Assembly (NCBI RefSeq): GCF_000314895.2
Contig: NZ_CM001773.1
Coordinates: 950,489 to 1,014,488, forward strand
Reading direction: 5' to 3'
DNA length: 64,000 bases
DNA from: Providencia sneebia DSM 19967
GTDB taxonomy: Bacteria > Pseudomonadota > Gammaproteobacteria > Enterobacterales > Enterobacteriaceae
Of this stretch, positions 29,201-39,575 are shown one piece after another. The position numbers were made by a program, and so were the translations under genes. The notes beneath the pieces are model-generated. The model ran no database searches. It had not been told where the DNA came from and was given only the letters and a program-made list of their open reading frames with translations. Each line of letters opens with the position of its first letter. Within the stretch, counting starts at the first letter, position 1.

Positions 29201-32200
29201 GTGAAACGATTACCACGGGTAGCTTTTATAGCGACAGCTATCGTGTTATTGCTCTGTGCAATATTATTAACAGGGCTACGTTTCTTTTTACCGAATATTG
29301 ACAGCTACAGAAAAGATATTATCAGCTATATTGAAAAAAATACTGATATATCAATGCAAATTGGCAAGATTGAAGGCGCTTGGCAATCTTTTGGCCCTGT
29401 TTTGACATTTACTGATGTGGTTGTTCATCATGATGATGTTGATGCACAAGCAAGCAAAATTGCGTTTGAACTCGATGTTTGGGATACATTACTCTCATTT
29501 CAATGGCGATTTCGTGATATTACGTTTTATCAGCTAGATGTTGATTATAAAAAACCATTTGATTTAGATAGTGGCGAACAATCCATTGATGGGGATAGCA
29601 TTGAAGGGCTATTTTTAAAGCAATTTAGTCATTTTACCCTGAAAAATAGCCACTTAACCTTTCTTACGCCCTCAGAGCAAAAAACCACACTTATTCTCCC
29701 TGAATTGTCTTGGCTAAATGAACAGAAAAGGCATCGTGCTCAAGGGTTTGTCAGCTTAGAAACGATTAATAAACAGCATGGCTTTTTGCAAGTAAAACTC
29801 GATATTCAAGATAAAAATGGCATTTTAAGTGATGGTATTGTTTATCTACAGGCTGACAATATTGATATGCAGCCGTGGTTGAGTCGTTGGTTACGACAAA
29901 ACACAGGATTACGAGATGCCGATTTTAGCCTTTCTTCTTGGGTTACGATCAAAAACAATCGGATAGACAATGGGTTATTGCAGCTACGCCAAGGTGAAGC
30001 GAATTGGGGCGAAGGTGTATTAGCGCAAAACCTGCAAGTGAATGACTTATTACTCCGAATGAGGAGGCAAGGTGATGGGTGGCTATTTAATATTCCTGAA
30101 CTTGATACGCTAAAAACCAATGAATATATTTGGCCGAAAGGCAGTTTATCCATACTTTATCTGCCTTCATCAACAAAATATCACCAGAAAGATCACTGGC
30201 GAATTAGAGCAAAAAATATCGAGCTTGAGCGATTGAGCGAGGTTTTGCCGACATTTTCATTTCTCACCCCTGAAACGGTGCAAGATTGGCAACATCGCCA
30301 GCCAAAAGGGCTTTTATCCACTTTCTTTTTAGATATCACACCAGATTCACGGGATTTTACCGAGTTGGATATGGAATGGCAGGATATCAGCTGGAAAAAG
30401 TGGAAAGATCTCCCTTCGGTTGACCATTTTACCGGCATGATTGTTGGTAATATGGAACGCGGCCTTATTGATATTTCTTTAAAAAATAGCCAAGTTGATT
30501 ATGAACCACAGTTTAAAGCCCCTTTTGAAATCAGTCAGGCTAAAGGGCGACTCTTTTGGCAAAACAATAAAGATGAATTCAAGTTATGGGCTGATGAATT
30601 AGATATTCAAGCGATTTCTTTGTGGGCAAATGGCCAATTTAGTTTCTTACAATCTAAGCAAAATGATGATGTTGACCTGAGTATTCTCGCGGGGATCCGC
30701 ACTGATGATGCGGGTAATGCTTGGCGTTATTTCCCACAAGAATTAATGGGGCAAGAGCTAGCCGATTATTTATCAAAAGCTGTAATTGCAGGGCAAGTGG
30801 ATGAAGCTACATTGGTTTATAAAGGCGACCCGAAACAATTTCCATTTGACAAGAATGATGGGCAATTTCAAGTTTATGTGCCCCTTCGTCACGGCACATT
30901 TTCATATCAAGATGATTGGCCTGCATTATTTGATTTAGATATGGATCTCGATTTTTCACGCTCAGGTCTAGTAATGGAAGCAGCTAGCGTCAAGTTGGGT
31001 GATGCAACTGCAACAGATTTAAGTGCTAAGATCCGAGATTACCAAGAAGAAAAATTATTAATTAATGCTAATGTGAGTGGTACGGGCACTCAGATTCAAC
31101 ATTACTTTGCAATGACACCAATGAAAACATCGATAGGTAGTGCCCTTGAAGAGTTGCAAATTGGTGGCATGATTAAAGGCGACCTTGCTCTCGATATTCC
31201 ATTGTCATCAGGCAAAGATGTACAGGCAAAAGGTCATGTTTACTTTAATAAGAATGATTTGTTAATTAAACCTATTGATAGTGAAATCAAAGCATTAACA
31301 GGGAATTTTGCATTTAATAATGGCGACCTTAGTAGTAATAAACTCCAAGGCGTGTGGTTTGGACAGCCAATTGCGATAGATTTTTCAACATCAGATAACC
31401 CTAAAGATTATCAAGTGGATGTGAATATAGGTGGAAAATGGGATATCGCAAAAATCGCACAATTACCGGAAGTATTAAAGCAAAAAATAACGGGTGTGAG
31501 TGATTGGAATAGCCAAATAGAGATAAAATTACCTGCTTCAGCAACGGAAAAGACGGCACTTAAAGTGGCAGTGACAGCGGGGTTAAAACAGCTAAAAAGC
31601 CAGTTGCCAGCAATTGATAACCATCTTTTAAATGAATTGGCTTCAATCAATGTGACCGCACAGGGAACGACTGAAAACTTAGTCATTGGTGGCGATATTG
31701 GGCGTAGTCTTGGGTTTAATTCTCAGTGGGATTTAAGTTCACCAAAATTACAGCTTGAGAAGGCAATATTCGAAAAATGGCAAGGAAATCCCCCAAACTT
31801 GCCAGCATCTTCTGCTATTATTGCAAATCTTCCTGCAATTACAGATGCCGGTTGGTTAAAGTTAGTCGATTCGCTATTTTCAGCTAATCCAGAAAATACT
31901 TCTTCAAATATAGGGTTACCAGATCGAATAACACTTAGAACGCCAAGCCTTTCTCTCGGAGGGCAAGCTTGGAATGATATTGATTTGTCATTTAGTTCGC
32001 AGCAAATTGAACAACAAATAAAAATTTCGAGTAAAAATTTAAATGGTAACTTACAAGTTTATGCCAAAGAGCCGTGGGTCTTAACTATTGATTATTTGTA
32101 CTATAATCCTACTGACTTCCCTGCAACTGAAACTGTAGAGAGAAATTCATCTTCATCATTTGATTTTACTCATTGGCCAAACGCGCAAGTTAATTGTTTG

Positions 32201-32995
32201 GATTGTTGGGTTTTAGGGCAAAAACTTGGCACAATAAATGCGAGTATAATACCGAATGGTAAAAAGCTAGAATTAATCGGCGGAACGCTGACCAACAGTG
32301 CGACTAATTTGAAAATTGACGCGATTTGGCAAAGTGGCAAGCAAAACAGCACACAAATTGCCGGCTCTTTAACAGGAAAAGAGTTTGATGAAACGGCTGC
32401 CTATTATGGGGTACTGGTTCCAATCATTGATTCACCTTATACCATAGAGTTTCAGCTAAATTGGCAAGATGTTCCTTGGTCACCAGACTTCAAGACCTTA
32501 AATGGTAAGATGGCGATAGATATGGGAAAAGGTGCGATTGCTAAAATGGGCGGGGGGCAAGCAGGGCAAATATTGCGCTTAGTGAGTTTTGATGCTCTTT
32601 TGCGCCGTTTACAATTTGATTTTCGCGACACGTTTAGCAATGACTTTGATTTTGATTCCATTAAAGGTAGCGCTAAAATCCATAATGGCGTCTTGACGTC
32701 TAAGAATTTATATATTGACGGCTTAATGGCGGATATTGCTTTAAGCGGCAAAATTGATTTAGTGAAAAGGCAGATTGATGGTGAAGCTGTCGTGACGCCT
32801 GAAATATCTGCTACAGTAGGAGTAGCAACTGCATTTGCAGTTAACCCAATTGTTGGTGCAGCTGTTTTTGCAGCATCAAAAGTATTGGGGCCAATATGGA
32901 GTAAAATATCCGTAATACGTTATCGTGTGACGGGCAGTTTAGACGAACCGAAAATTGATGAAGTATTACGTCAGCTAAAGGAGACTCAAGGGTAA
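29201..32995 (+). CDS. yhdP: AsmA/TamB-family lipid-transport protein YhdP
   Basis: Very large inner-membrane anchored protein (1264 aa; E. coli 1266) implicated with TamB and YdbH in moving phospholipids to the outer membrane. GTG start at 29201 with AAAGGAG seven bases upstream. A membrane segment at residues 6-29 is followed by a long periplasmic beta-strand-rich region expected to fold into a lipid groove, and a C-terminal AsmA_2-like segment (FRDTFSNDFDFDSIKGSAKIHNG) with a hydrophobic VGVATAFAVNPIVGAAVFAASK stretch. It overlaps the next gene by one base (TAATG). Confidence 0.94.
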   Translation: MKRLPRVAFIATAIVLLLCAILLTGLRFFLPNIDSYRKDIISYIEKNTDISMQIGKIEGAWQSFGPVLTFTDVVVHHDDVDAQASKIAFELDVWDTLLSFQWRFRDITFYQLDVDYKKPFDLDSGEQSIDGDSIEGLFLKQFSHFTLKNSHLTFLTPSEQKTTLILPELSWLNEQKRHRAQGFVSLETINKQHGFLQVKLDIQDKNGILSDGIVYLQADNIDMQPWLSRWLRQNTGLRDADFSLSSWVTIKNNRIDNGLLQLRQGEANWGEGVLAQNLQVNDLLLRMRRQGDGWLFNIPELDTLKTNEYIWPKGSLSILYLPSSTKYHQKDHWRIRAKNIELERLSEVLPTFSFLTPETVQDWQHRQPKGLLSTFFLDITPDSRDFTELDMEWQDISWKKWKDLPSVDHFTGMIVGNMERGLIDISLKNSQVDYEPQFKAPFEISQAKGRLFWQNNKDEFKLWADELDIQAISLWANGQFSFLQSKQNDDVDLSILAGIRTDDAGNAWRYFPQELMGQELADYLSKAVIAGQVDEATLVYKGDPKQFPFDKNDGQFQVYVPLRHGTFSYQDDWPALFDLDMDLDFSRSGLVMEAASVKLGDATATDLSAKIRDYQEEKLLINANVSGTGTQIQHYFAMTPMKTSIGSALEELQIGGMIKGDLALDIPLSSGKDVQAKGHVYFNKNDLLIKPIDSEIKALTGNFAFNNGDLSSNKLQGVWFGQPIAIDFSTSDNPKDYQVDVNIGGKWDIAKIAQLPEVLKQKITGVSDWNSQIEIKLPASATEKTALKVAVTAGLKQLKSQLPAIDNHLLNELASINVTAQGTTENLVIGGDIGRSLGFNSQWDLSSPKLQLEKAIFEKWQGNPPNLPASSAIIANLPAITDAGWLKLVDSLFSANPENTSSNIGLPDRITLRTPSLSLGGQAWNDIDLSFSSQQIEQQIKISSKNLNGNLQVYAKEPWVLTIDYLYYNPTDFPATETVERNSSSSFDFTHWPNAQVNCLDCWVLGQKLGTINASIIPNGKKLELIGGTLTNSATNLKIDAIWQSGKQNSTQIAGSLTGKEFDETAAYYGVLVPIIDSPYTIEFQLNWQDVPWSPDFKTLNGKMAIDMGKGAIAKMGGGQAGQILRLVSFDALLRRLQFDFRDTFSNDFDFDSIKGSAKIHNGVLTSKNLYIDGLMADIALSGKIDLVKRQIDGEAVVTPEISATVGVATAFAVNPIVGAAVFAASKVLGPIWSKISVIRYRVTGSLDEPKIDEVLRQLKETQG

Positions 32996-33852
32996 TGAAA
33001 AATGGCAATGTTGCACTTTTGCAGTTATGCAGTGGGAAAAATACAAAGCATAATTTAGCTCAGATTGAACAACAAATTAAGCAGTTGCCGGATACTGTTG
33101 AGCTAGTATTGACGCCTGAAAATGCATTATTGTTTGCGGATGCAGCAACTTACCGTAAACAGGCTGAACAACAAGGGCAAGGTCCATTACAAGAAGCCAT
33201 TATGAACATGGCTAAACGTTATAATGTGTGGATATTAATTGGTTCAATGCCGTTGATCAGCCGTGAAGATCCTGAACGTATTACCAGCAGTAGTTTGCTC
33301 ATTGATTCTCAAGGCCAAATTCAAACTCGTTATGACAAAATTCATATGTTTGATGTCAATATTGAAGATGAGCAAGGCACTTATAATGAATCAGTTATTT
33401 ATCAACGCGGTGAACACATTACTGTCGTTGATACGCCTGTTGGTCGTTTAGGCATGACCATTTGTTATGATTTACGTTTCCCTGGTTTATTTCAAGCATT
33501 ACGTGAACAAGGTGCAGAGATTATTTCTGTTCCTGCTGCATTTACTCGATATACCGGAAAGGCGCACTGGGAGCCATTATTACGCGCTCGTGCAATTGAA
33601 AATCAATGCATTATTTTAGCGCCAGCTCAAGTGGGGGTTCATGGTACACGCCGGACTTGGGGGCATACTTTAGCCGTTGATGGCTGGGGTAAAGTGATTA
33701 AAAAGAACGTTGATGCAGTTGCATCAATGGTACTGAATATCAAAACAGACAGTTTGGTGGGAATGCGTGAACAAATTAAAGTGGTTAAACATAATCGCTT
33801 TAGACCACAATTGACTTCATTGATTAAAAAAGAAACAACAACGAAAGAGTAA
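32995..33852 (+). CDS. Carbon-nitrogen hydrolase (nitrilase superfamily)
   Basis: 285-aa amidase of the Nit branch. The catalytic triad is visible: E42 (LTPENALLF), K115 (YDKIHMFDV) and C157 (TICYDLRFP). Nit proteins of this branch, including E. coli YbeM and mammalian Nit1, hydrolyse deaminated glutathione; that substrate is an inference here. It begins on the last base of yhdP and ends five bases before tldD, a conserved yhdP-nit-tldD arrangement in many gammaproteobacteria that lost the middle gene in E. coli. Confidence 0.9.
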   Translation: MKNGNVALLQLCSGKNTKHNLAQIEQQIKQLPDTVELVLTPENALLFADAATYRKQAEQQGQGPLQEAIMNMAKRYNVWILIGSMPLISREDPERITSSSLLIDSQGQIQTRYDKIHMFDVNIEDEQGTYNESVIYQRGEHITVVDTPVGRLGMTICYDLRFPGLFQALREQGAEIISVPAAFTRYTGKAHWEPLLRARAIENQCIILAPAQVGVHGTRRTWGHTLAVDGWGKVIKKNVDAVASMVLNIKTDSLVGMREQIKVVKHNRFRPQLTSLIKKETTTKE

Positions 33853-33857
33853 CCAAT

Positions 33858-35303
33858 ATGAGTTTAGCTTCTGTCAGCGACCATTTGCTGGCTGCCAATG
33901 GTCTTGACCATCAAAAATTGTACGATACTTTAGGTTTATTATCTGAGCGCAAGCTTGATTATGCGGACCTCTTTTTTCAGTCTAGTTATCATGAATCTTG
34001 GGTACTAGAAGATAGAATTATTAAAAATGGATCATACAATATCGATCAAGGTGTTGGTGTAAGAGCGGTAACTGGGGAAAAAACAGGTTTTGCTTATGCT
34101 GATCAAGTTTCACTAAAAGCATTGCAGGATAGTGCGATTGCGGCTCGTAGCATTGTGAGTGACCAAGGTAATGGCCAATCTCAGATCCTGACAGAAGTTG
34201 ATTATAAAAAACTCTACCCCGAAACCGATCCGCTTTATAGCTTGTCGCGTGAAGATAAAATTGCCTTATTACACAGAGTTGATCAAGTTGCCAGAGCACA
34301 AGATCCGCGAGTTATTGAGGTCAATGCAAGCTTAACTGCGGTTTATGAACAAATTTTGGTCGCTGCAACGGATGGCACATTGGCTGCGGATATTCGCCCA
34401 TTAGTTCGTTTATCTGTTAGTGTACTTGTTGAACATGAAGGTAAACGCGAACGTGGTGCAAGTGGTGGTGGCGCCCGTTATGGTTATGAGTATTTCTTAG
34501 AAGTTCATCAAGGTGAAATTCTGGCTGAGCAATATGCTAAAGAAGCTGTTCGCATGGCATTAATTAATTTATCAGCAATTCCTGCGCCGGCTGGCATGAT
34601 GCCTGTCGTACTTGGCGCTGGCTGGCCGGGCGTTCTTCTTCATGAAGCTGTAGGCCATGGCTTGGAAGGTGATTTTAACCGTCGTGGTAGCTCTGTCTTT
34701 TCTGGAAAAGTTGGCAACTTAGTGGCTTCTCCTCTGTGTACAGTCGTTGATGATGGCACAATTACGGGTCGCCGTGGCTCGTTAGCCATTGATGATGAAG
34801 GTGTTCCAGGTCAATATAATGTATTGATTGAAAATGGTATTTTGAAAAATTACATTCAAGATAAGCTGAATGCCCGCTTAATGGGTGTAGTGCCAACAGG
34901 AAATGCGCGTCGCGAATCTTATGCGCATTTACCAATGCCGCGTATGACCAATACTTACCTACTTGCGGGTGAATCAACCCCTGAAGATATTATTGCCAGT
35001 GTTGATAAAGGCATTTATGCACCAAACTTTGGTGGTGGGCAGGTTGATATAACTTCAGGTAAATTTGTTTTCTCCACATCTGAAGCTTATTTGATTGAAG
35101 ATGGGAAAATTACCTCACCAGTTAAAGGTGCTACGTTGATTGGCTCCGGAATTGAAGCTATGCAACAAATCTCTATGGTTGGTAATGACTTAGCTCTTGA
35201 TAAAGGTGTTGGTGTGTGCGGAAAAGACGGGCAAAGTGTGCCTGTCGGCGTCGGGCAGCCAACATTGAAATTAGACAAAATGACTGTAGGCGGAACGGCT
35301 TAA
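33858..35303 (+). CDS. tldD: Metalloprotease TldD
   Basis: Zinc metalloprotease subunit of the TldD/TldE heterodimer, which degrades unfolded peptides, trims microcin B17 and is linked to CcdA turnover. 481 aa, the E. coli length. The zinc motif HEAVGH lies at residues 262-267 (H262, E263, H266), and the third ligand is expected in the C-terminal [18 protein letters not shown] region. The partner gene tldE lies about 1.9 kb downstream on the same strand, separated by the ribonuclease pair and darP. Confidence 0.97.
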   Translation: MSLASVSDHLLAANGLDHQKLYDTLGLLSERKLDYADLFFQSSYHESWVLEDRIIKNGSYNIDQGVGVRAVTGEKTGFAYADQVSLKALQDSAIAARSIVSDQGNGQSQILTEVDYKKLYPETDPLYSLSREDKIALLHRVDQVARAQDPRVIEVNASLTAVYEQILVAATDGTLAADIRPLVRLSVSVLVEHEGKRERGASGGGARYGYEYFLEVHQGEILAEQYAKEAVRMALINLSAIPAPAGMMPVVLGAGWPGVLLHEAVGHGLEGDFNRRGSSVFSGKVGNLVASPLCTVVDDGTITGRRGSLAIDDEGVPGQYNVLIENGILKNYIQDKLNARLMGVVPTGNARRESYAHLPMPRMTNTYLLAGESTPEDIIASVDKGIYAPNFGGGQVDITSGKFVFSTSEAYLIEDGKITSPVKGATLIGSGIEAMQQISMVGNDLALDKGVGVCGKDGQSVPVGVGQPTLKLDKMTVGGTA

Positions 35304-35390
35304 GTTTGTGTTAAAAGAGTCAGTAGAAATTGCTGTTAGCAATAGAATGCTAGCAGCAGTTAATGCGACATGAAATATGATGAGGTTACA

Positions 35391-35873
35391 ATGAATAAAC
35401 GCATTATTTCGATGTTGCTAATGGCTGTTTTGATTGCCTTAAGCTTATATTTTAATGCTGGCTCTCAACATGAGAAAGAACAGGCTCAAAGACCTATTTC
35501 TCCTCCTGAACAAGCTATTCGCACTCAAAATAGCCAAAAGATTGATGAGCTAACTCGACAAGCCAATGTCATTGGATATTTACAGCAGCATCATCAATTA
35601 CCCAATTTTTATATTAGTAAGAAAGATGCTCGCCAAGCTGGCTGGGATCCGAAATTAGGAAACCTGTGCGAAGTCTTACCGGGTAAGGCTATTGGTGGTG
35701 ATCGTTTTTTAAATCGCGAAAAGAAATTACCGATAGCGCCAAATCGCCAATGGTTCGAAGCTGATATTAATTATCGTTGTGGGCACCGTAACGCTGATCG
35801 TATGCTGTACTCCTCAGATGGCATGATATTTGTCACAAAGGATCACTATAAAAGTTTTCAACAGATTAATTAA
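35391..35873 (+). CDS. Exported barnase-family ribonuclease
   Basis: 160-aa guanyl-specific ribonuclease of the barnase (N1) family. Start at 35391 has GAGG six bases upstream. Residues 1-23 form a signal peptide or anchor. All key barnase residues align at exact spacing: K77, R109, E123 (general base), R133, R137, H152 (general acid) and Y153, matching barnase K27, R59, E73, R83, R87, H102 and Y103. Cys93 and Cys130, absent in barnase, could form a disulfide, fitting export. The adjacent gene encodes a barstar-like inhibitor. Biological role (nutrient scavenging, competition, or other) unknown. Confidence 0.92.
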   Translation: MNKRIISMLLMAVLIALSLYFNAGSQHEKEQAQRPISPPEQAIRTQNSQKIDELTRQANVIGYLQQHHQLPNFYISKKDARQAGWDPKLGNLCEVLPGKAIGGDRFLNREKKLPIAPNRQWFEADINYRCGHRNADRMLYSSDGMIFVTKDHYKSFQQIN

Positions 35874-35888
35874 AGGAAACATTTACCA

Positions 35889-36176
35889 ATGAGTAATGTG
35901 GTTATCTTTAATTTTCAACAAATCAGTGGGATAGAGGATTTTTATCAGCAATTTGAGCTGCAATTTTCTTTACCAGAATGGTTTGGTAAAAACCTTGATG
36001 CGTTATGGGATATGCTAAGTGCAGGTATTGAATTTCCAGTCGCCATTGTATTTACACATATTACGGCAGAACAGCAGGCAGAATTTGCAGACCTTATCGC
36101 GATGATGCATGAAGCTCATGAAATTTATGGGGATGACTTTACCTTCGTATGTGAAAGTGATGACACTTCAAGTTGA
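35889..36176 (+). CDS. Barstar-family ribonuclease inhibitor
   Basis: 95-aa cytoplasmic inhibitor expected to neutralise the upstream ribonuclease before export. The barstar binding loop and helix are conserved: W31-F32-G33-K34-N35-L36-D37-A38-L39-W40-D41, equivalent to barstar 29-39, where D39 plugs the barnase active site (here D41). The rest resembles E. coli YhcO, a barstar-like protein found in the same genomic neighbourhood but without a barnase. It starts 15 bases after the ribonuclease stop with AAAGGAAA upstream, so the two are co-expressed. Confidence 0.9.
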   Translation: MSNVVIFNFQQISGIEDFYQQFELQFSLPEWFGKNLDALWDMLSAGIEFPVAIVFTHITAEQQAEFADLIAMMHEAHEIYGDDFTFVCESDDTSS

Positions 36177-36271
36177 AATTAAAGCGTCCTAATAAATAAT
36201 TTTTTAATAAAGACAGTTAATTATATATATTTTAAATATTAATTAGTTGGAATGATAACGTGTGAGCTAAC

Positions 36272-36302
36272 ATTCCCCTAGGCCTGATGAGCCTAAGGGA
36301 AT
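36272..36302. terminator. Hairpin between convergent barstar gene and darP
   Basis: Strong stem ATTCCCCTAGGC / GCCTAAGGGAAT (one mismatch) with a short loop, placed between the two converging 3' ends. No T-run follows on either strand, so its efficiency is uncertain. Confidence 0.6.
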
Positions 36303-36307
36303 ATAAA

Positions 36308-36856
36308 TTATGCCGTTTCGGATAACTCTTTCAAAAATTGGAAGAGCTGGCGGAAGGCTTTTGGTGGCTTGTTGCTTTCACGCTCTTTCTTCGCATTACG
36401 GACAAGCGTTCTTAATTGTTGCCTATCAGTATGTGGGAATAGAGCAACAACCTCTTCCATGACATTGTCATCACCTTCAACAAGGCGGACACGTAAATCT
36501 TCAAGTTTATGAAGAACGACCACTTGTTGGTTATGGCGATTTTTCAGTTTATCCAACGCTTCAGTAATTGGCTCGACATCACGTACGCGTAACAATTTAC
36601 CGATAAATTGTAGTTGGCGACGACGTCCTTCGCGCTTTATCTTTTGAGCAAGCTCAATTGATTCAAGAAGTTGAGGATCTAATGGGATGCGTTCAAGTTC
36701 ATTTTTACTTAGTTTAACCAGTTCGGCACCCAGTTTTTTGCGGATTTCAGCATCACGTTTAATTTCGCTTTTGCTGACCCAAATTATTTCATCGTCCTCG
36801 TCTTCATCTTGTGGCGCTGGGATATCATCCAGCCAATCTTCAGGCTGTTTGGCCAT
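36308..36856 (-). CDS. darP: Ribosome biogenesis factor DarP (YjgA)
   Basis: Late-stage 50S assembly factor that helps 23S rRNA peptidyl-transferase centre maturation. 182 aa: acidic N-terminus (DEDEDDEII), then an all-helical basic body with the conserved [28 protein letters not shown] segment and C-terminal [16 protein letters not shown]. In E. coli yjgA is divergently placed next to tldE/pmbA, and the same holds here (tldE starts at 37220). Confidence 0.95.
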   Translation of the reverse strand: MAKQPEDWLDDIPAPQDEDEDDEIIWVSKSEIKRDAEIRKKLGAELVKLSKNELERIPLDPQLLESIELAQKIKREGRRRQLQFIGKLLRVRDVEPITEALDKLKNRHNQQVVVLHKLEDLRVRLVEGDDNVMEEVVALFPHTDRQQLRTLVRNAKKERESNKPPKAFRQLFQFLKELSETA

Positions 36857-37219
36857 ATTGATTTCCTTTTTACAAAACGCAAAGATGTATTAATGCGTTA
36901 TCAATGTTAGCATTTTCCATCATATTTCAGAGTTCATCACCCGTATTTGAGCAGAATACAGTATTCTACTGGTTAAGTCGCAGGTTTTTGTATTATCTCC
37001 GCCAACGCCTTGTTGTATCGTTATTGCAGCTATTAACCACTCGGTTCGTATATTCATGTATACTCAGCATATAGCTTTGTTTGCCGCTTAGATGTAACTC
37101 GAATTATTTTGGGTGTATATTTGGGCTATTGTAACTGGGAAAAAGACCTGATGACTACCCAGCATTTGTGAGTTGGTGTAAAAAAGGTTTTTTTACCTCA
37201 CTTTATTTGGATTGAATAG
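36857..37219. other. Divergent region darP-tldE
   Basis: 363 bp holding the promoters of darP and tldE and a repeat copy (37093-37120). Nothing else supported. Confidence 0.5.
37093..37120 (-). repeat. Inverted-repeat element core, copy 2
   Basis: On the minus strand TATACACCCAAAATAATTCG followed by AGTTACATCT matches the core of the element at 21688-21808 and the widespread TACCCAAAATAATTCGAGTTGCA repeat. A possible distal arm with TATACTCAGCATATAG lies at 37050-37075, but the full limits are unclear. Confidence 0.65.
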
Positions 37220-38560
37220 ATGAGTTTAACTGAACAAGTCAATGATCAGCGTAAGAAACTTGAAGAAGCGGTTGAGCAAGCACTGATTTTTGCCAAAAGC
37301 CGTTGTGATTCTGCTGAAGTTGCTGTGAATAAGAGCACTGGGATCAGCGTAAGTACTCGCCAAGGCGAAGTTGAAAATGTCGAATTCAATAGTGATGGTG
37401 CGCTTGGGATCACTGTTTATCATAATCAACGTAAAGGAAGTGCTTCCTCTACTGATTTAAGCCCAGAAGCGATTGAGCGCACAGTACAAGCTGCGGTCGA
37501 TATTGCACGCTATACCTCTGAAGATGATTGTGCAGGCCCAGCAGACAAATCTTTGTTAGCTTTTGAAGCACCAGATTTACAGCTTTTTCAAGCATCACCA
37601 TTAGCCCCAGAAGATGCGATTAAACTGGCTTCTCGCGCCGAAATGGCGGCGCTTAGTGTTGATCCCCGCATTGTGAATAGTGAAGGTGGTAGTTTTAACG
37701 GGCATTATGGCATCCGTGTATTTGGTAACTCTCATGGGATGCTTCAGAGTTATTGCTCTAGCCGTTATTCAATGTCGAGCTGTGTTATTGCAGAACAAGA
37801 CGGAGAGATGGAGCGCAATTATGCTTATACCATAGGACGCAGCCTTGATTCATTACAATCCCCAGAATGGGTTGGACAAGAGTGTGCACGTAGAACATTA
37901 GCACATTTATCTCCGCGCAAATTACCCACAATGAAGGCACCTGTTATTTTTGCTGCGGAAGTTGCAACTGGATTATTTGGCCATTTAGTTGGGGCAATAA
38001 GTGGCAGTAGTATTTACCGAAAATCATCTTTTTTATTAGATAGCTTAGGGCAGCAAATTCTTCCTGATTGGTTAACTATCAATGAGCAACCGCACTTGAT
38101 TGGTGGATTAGCTTCATCACCATTTGACAGCGAAGGGGTAAGAACAACTGAACGTAATATTATTGAAAATGGTGTATTACAAACATGGCTGATGACCTCT
38201 TATTCAGCACGCAAATTAGGCTTACAAAGTACAGGACATGCTGGCGGCATCCATAATTGGCGTATTGCGGGTCAAGGTCTTTCATTCGATGCATTACTAA
38301 AACAAATGGGTACTGGGCTTGTTGTCACTGAATTAATGGGACAAAGTGTCAACGGTATTACGGGAGATTATTCTCGAGGTGCATCTGGCTTTTGGGTCGA
38401 AAATGGTGAGATACAATATCCTGTCAGTGAAATTACTATCGCGGGTAATTTAAAAGATATGTGGCGTAATATGGTCACAATTGCAGATGATATTGAAACT
38501 CGCAGTAATATTCAGTGTGGCTCTGTGTTGTTACCTGAAATGAGCATTGCTGGACAGTAA
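37220..38560 (+). CDS. pmbA: Metalloprotease partner TldE (PmbA)
   Basis: Non-catalytic partner of TldD; it lacks the HExxH zinc motif but shapes the substrate channel of the heterodimer. 446 aa (E. coli 450). Conserved segments include [17 protein letters not shown], the [27 protein letters not shown] stretch equivalent to the metal site in TldD, and the C-terminal [31 protein letters not shown] at 37220; no strong Shine-Dalgarno is visible. Lies close to tldD, unlike in E. coli where the two genes are far apart. Confidence 0.96.
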   Translation: MSLTEQVNDQRKKLEEAVEQALIFAKSRCDSAEVAVNKSTGISVSTRQGEVENVEFNSDGALGITVYHNQRKGSASSTDLSPEAIERTVQAAVDIARYTSEDDCAGPADKSLLAFEAPDLQLFQASPLAPEDAIKLASRAEMAALSVDPRIVNSEGGSFNGHYGIRVFGNSHGMLQSYCSSRYSMSSCVIAEQDGEMERNYAYTIGRSLDSLQSPEWVGQECARRTLAHLSPRKLPTMKAPVIFAAEVATGLFGHLVGAISGSSIYRKSSFLLDSLGQQILPDWLTINEQPHLIGGLASSPFDSEGVRTTERNIIENGVLQTWLMTSYSARKLGLQSTGHAGGIHNWRIAGQGLSFDALLKQMGTGLVVTELMGQSVNGITGDYSRGASGFWVENGEIQYPVSEITIAGNLKDMWRNMVTIADDIETRSNIQCGSVLLPEMSIAGQ

Positions 38561-38652
38561 TCAGCTTATCTAAATGCTTTTCTAATTCTCTATACCCATT
38601 TTATAGACAATGCCCGATGACGATTTACCGGGCATTGTTATCATCTTGATGA

Positions 38653-39063
38653 TTAACGATGATATTCGCCAGCTGCTTCTGGCTGATAAACAATTTCTAA
38701 TACCTTAACACGTGTTTCAACACCATTCGGTAATGCCCAACTGATTTCATCATTGACATGTAAACCTAGCAAAGCTGCGCCAATGGGGGCCATAACAGAT
38801 AATTGCTCGTTACTATCTTTTAAAGCGGCCGGATAGACCAAAGTACGAGTGCGCTCTTCATTGCTAATCAAATCTAGAAAACGAACAGTACTATTCATTG
38901 TGACGACGTTTGCAGGAATTTCTTGTGGCGTCACAATATCTGCACGATCTAACTCAGCATTAAGTGCTTCTGTAATTGCAGATCCTGCATAAGCAGGCTG
39001 TGCCATCAGTGAATCAAGACGTTCTGCATCTAAATCATTGATAATAATCTTTGGCTTTGTCAT
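38653..39063 (-). CDS. rnk: Regulator of nucleoside diphosphate kinase, Rnk
   Basis: GreA/GreB-like protein that binds RNA polymerase without transcript-cleavage activity; it affects nucleoside diphosphate kinase levels and alginate control in relatives. Starting at the ATG at 39061-39063 gives 136 aa, the E. coli length, opening [17 protein letters not shown]. The C-terminal FKBP-like half has [19 protein letters not shown] and [12 protein letters not shown] hairpin lies about 30 bases before its start; the npr operon is directly upstream on the same strand. Confidence 0.95.
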   Translation of the reverse strand: MTKPKIIINDLDAERLDSLMAQPAYAGSAITEALNAELDRADIVTPQEIPANVVTMNSTVRFLDLISNEERTRTLVYPAALKDSNEQLSVMAPIGAALLGLHVNDEISWALPNGVETRVKVLEIVYQPEAAGEYHR

Positions 39064-39094
39064 ACCATACTCCAATAGAAACGTACAAAGCAAA

Positions 39095-39122
39095 CACCCC
39101 CCACCCATAAAGGTAGGGGGTG
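39095..39122 (-). terminator. GC-rich hairpin between npr and rnk
   Basis: On the minus strand CACCCCCTACC / GGTGGGGGGTG forms an 11-bp GC-rich stem with a 6-base loop, followed by TTTGCTTTG. It sits 180 bases after npr and about 31 bases before the rnk ATG. It may end the rpoN-npr transcript or act as an attenuator or leader structure for rnk. Confidence 0.65.
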
Positions 39123-39302
39123 TTGTTGTAATGAATTTGTGTGAAATTGGGCTCTTAAATTATCAAAAGGGAGACATCACGATCTCGGAGCCAATTTTAG
39201 TAAAATTACTGATATTATGATGCCCAGTATAATCCAATTTATCACTAATATATGGGCGTTAAATCACATTAGGTTTAGTTCAAAGTTAAAGGGTTGATTA
39301 AG

Positions 39303-39575
39303 TTAATTTTCATCAAATCCGCTTTCGAAAAGGTGAATAATTGCGGATAAAGCGTCAACTTCGTCAGAACCTGTGACCTCAATATCAATAGTACTACCTT
39401 GTTCCGAGTCTAACATCAACATTGCGATAACGCTATCGGCCTCCGCCTCAATATTGTGATTATTACGCAAAATAACACTAGAGTTAAATTTTTTAACTAA
39501 TTCATAAAGTAGCATGGCAGGTCTAGCATGCATTCCTAGCCGATTTTTTAGCGTAATAGTTGTTTTTTGCGTCAT
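39303..39575 (-). CDS. ptsO: Phosphocarrier protein NPr
   Basis: HPr-like carrier of the nitrogen-related phosphotransferase system; it passes phosphate from PtsP (EI-Ntr) to PtsN. 90 aa with the active-site H16 in NRLGMHARPAM. The regulatory serine region is the NPr type. Its ATG overlaps the rapZ stop by one base (TAATG), so it is coupled. In E. coli the gene is also called npr. Confidence 0.96.
   Translation of the reverse strand: MTQKTTITLKNRLGMHARPAMLLYELVKKFNSSVILRNNHNIEAEADSVIAMLMLDSEQGSTIDIEVTGSDEVDALSAIIHLFESGFDEN

Noticed and set aside
35370..35390. Earlier start for the barnase-like gene
   Set aside because: The codon at 35370 would add seven residues before the signal peptide, and the GAGG site is spaced correctly for the ATG at 35391.
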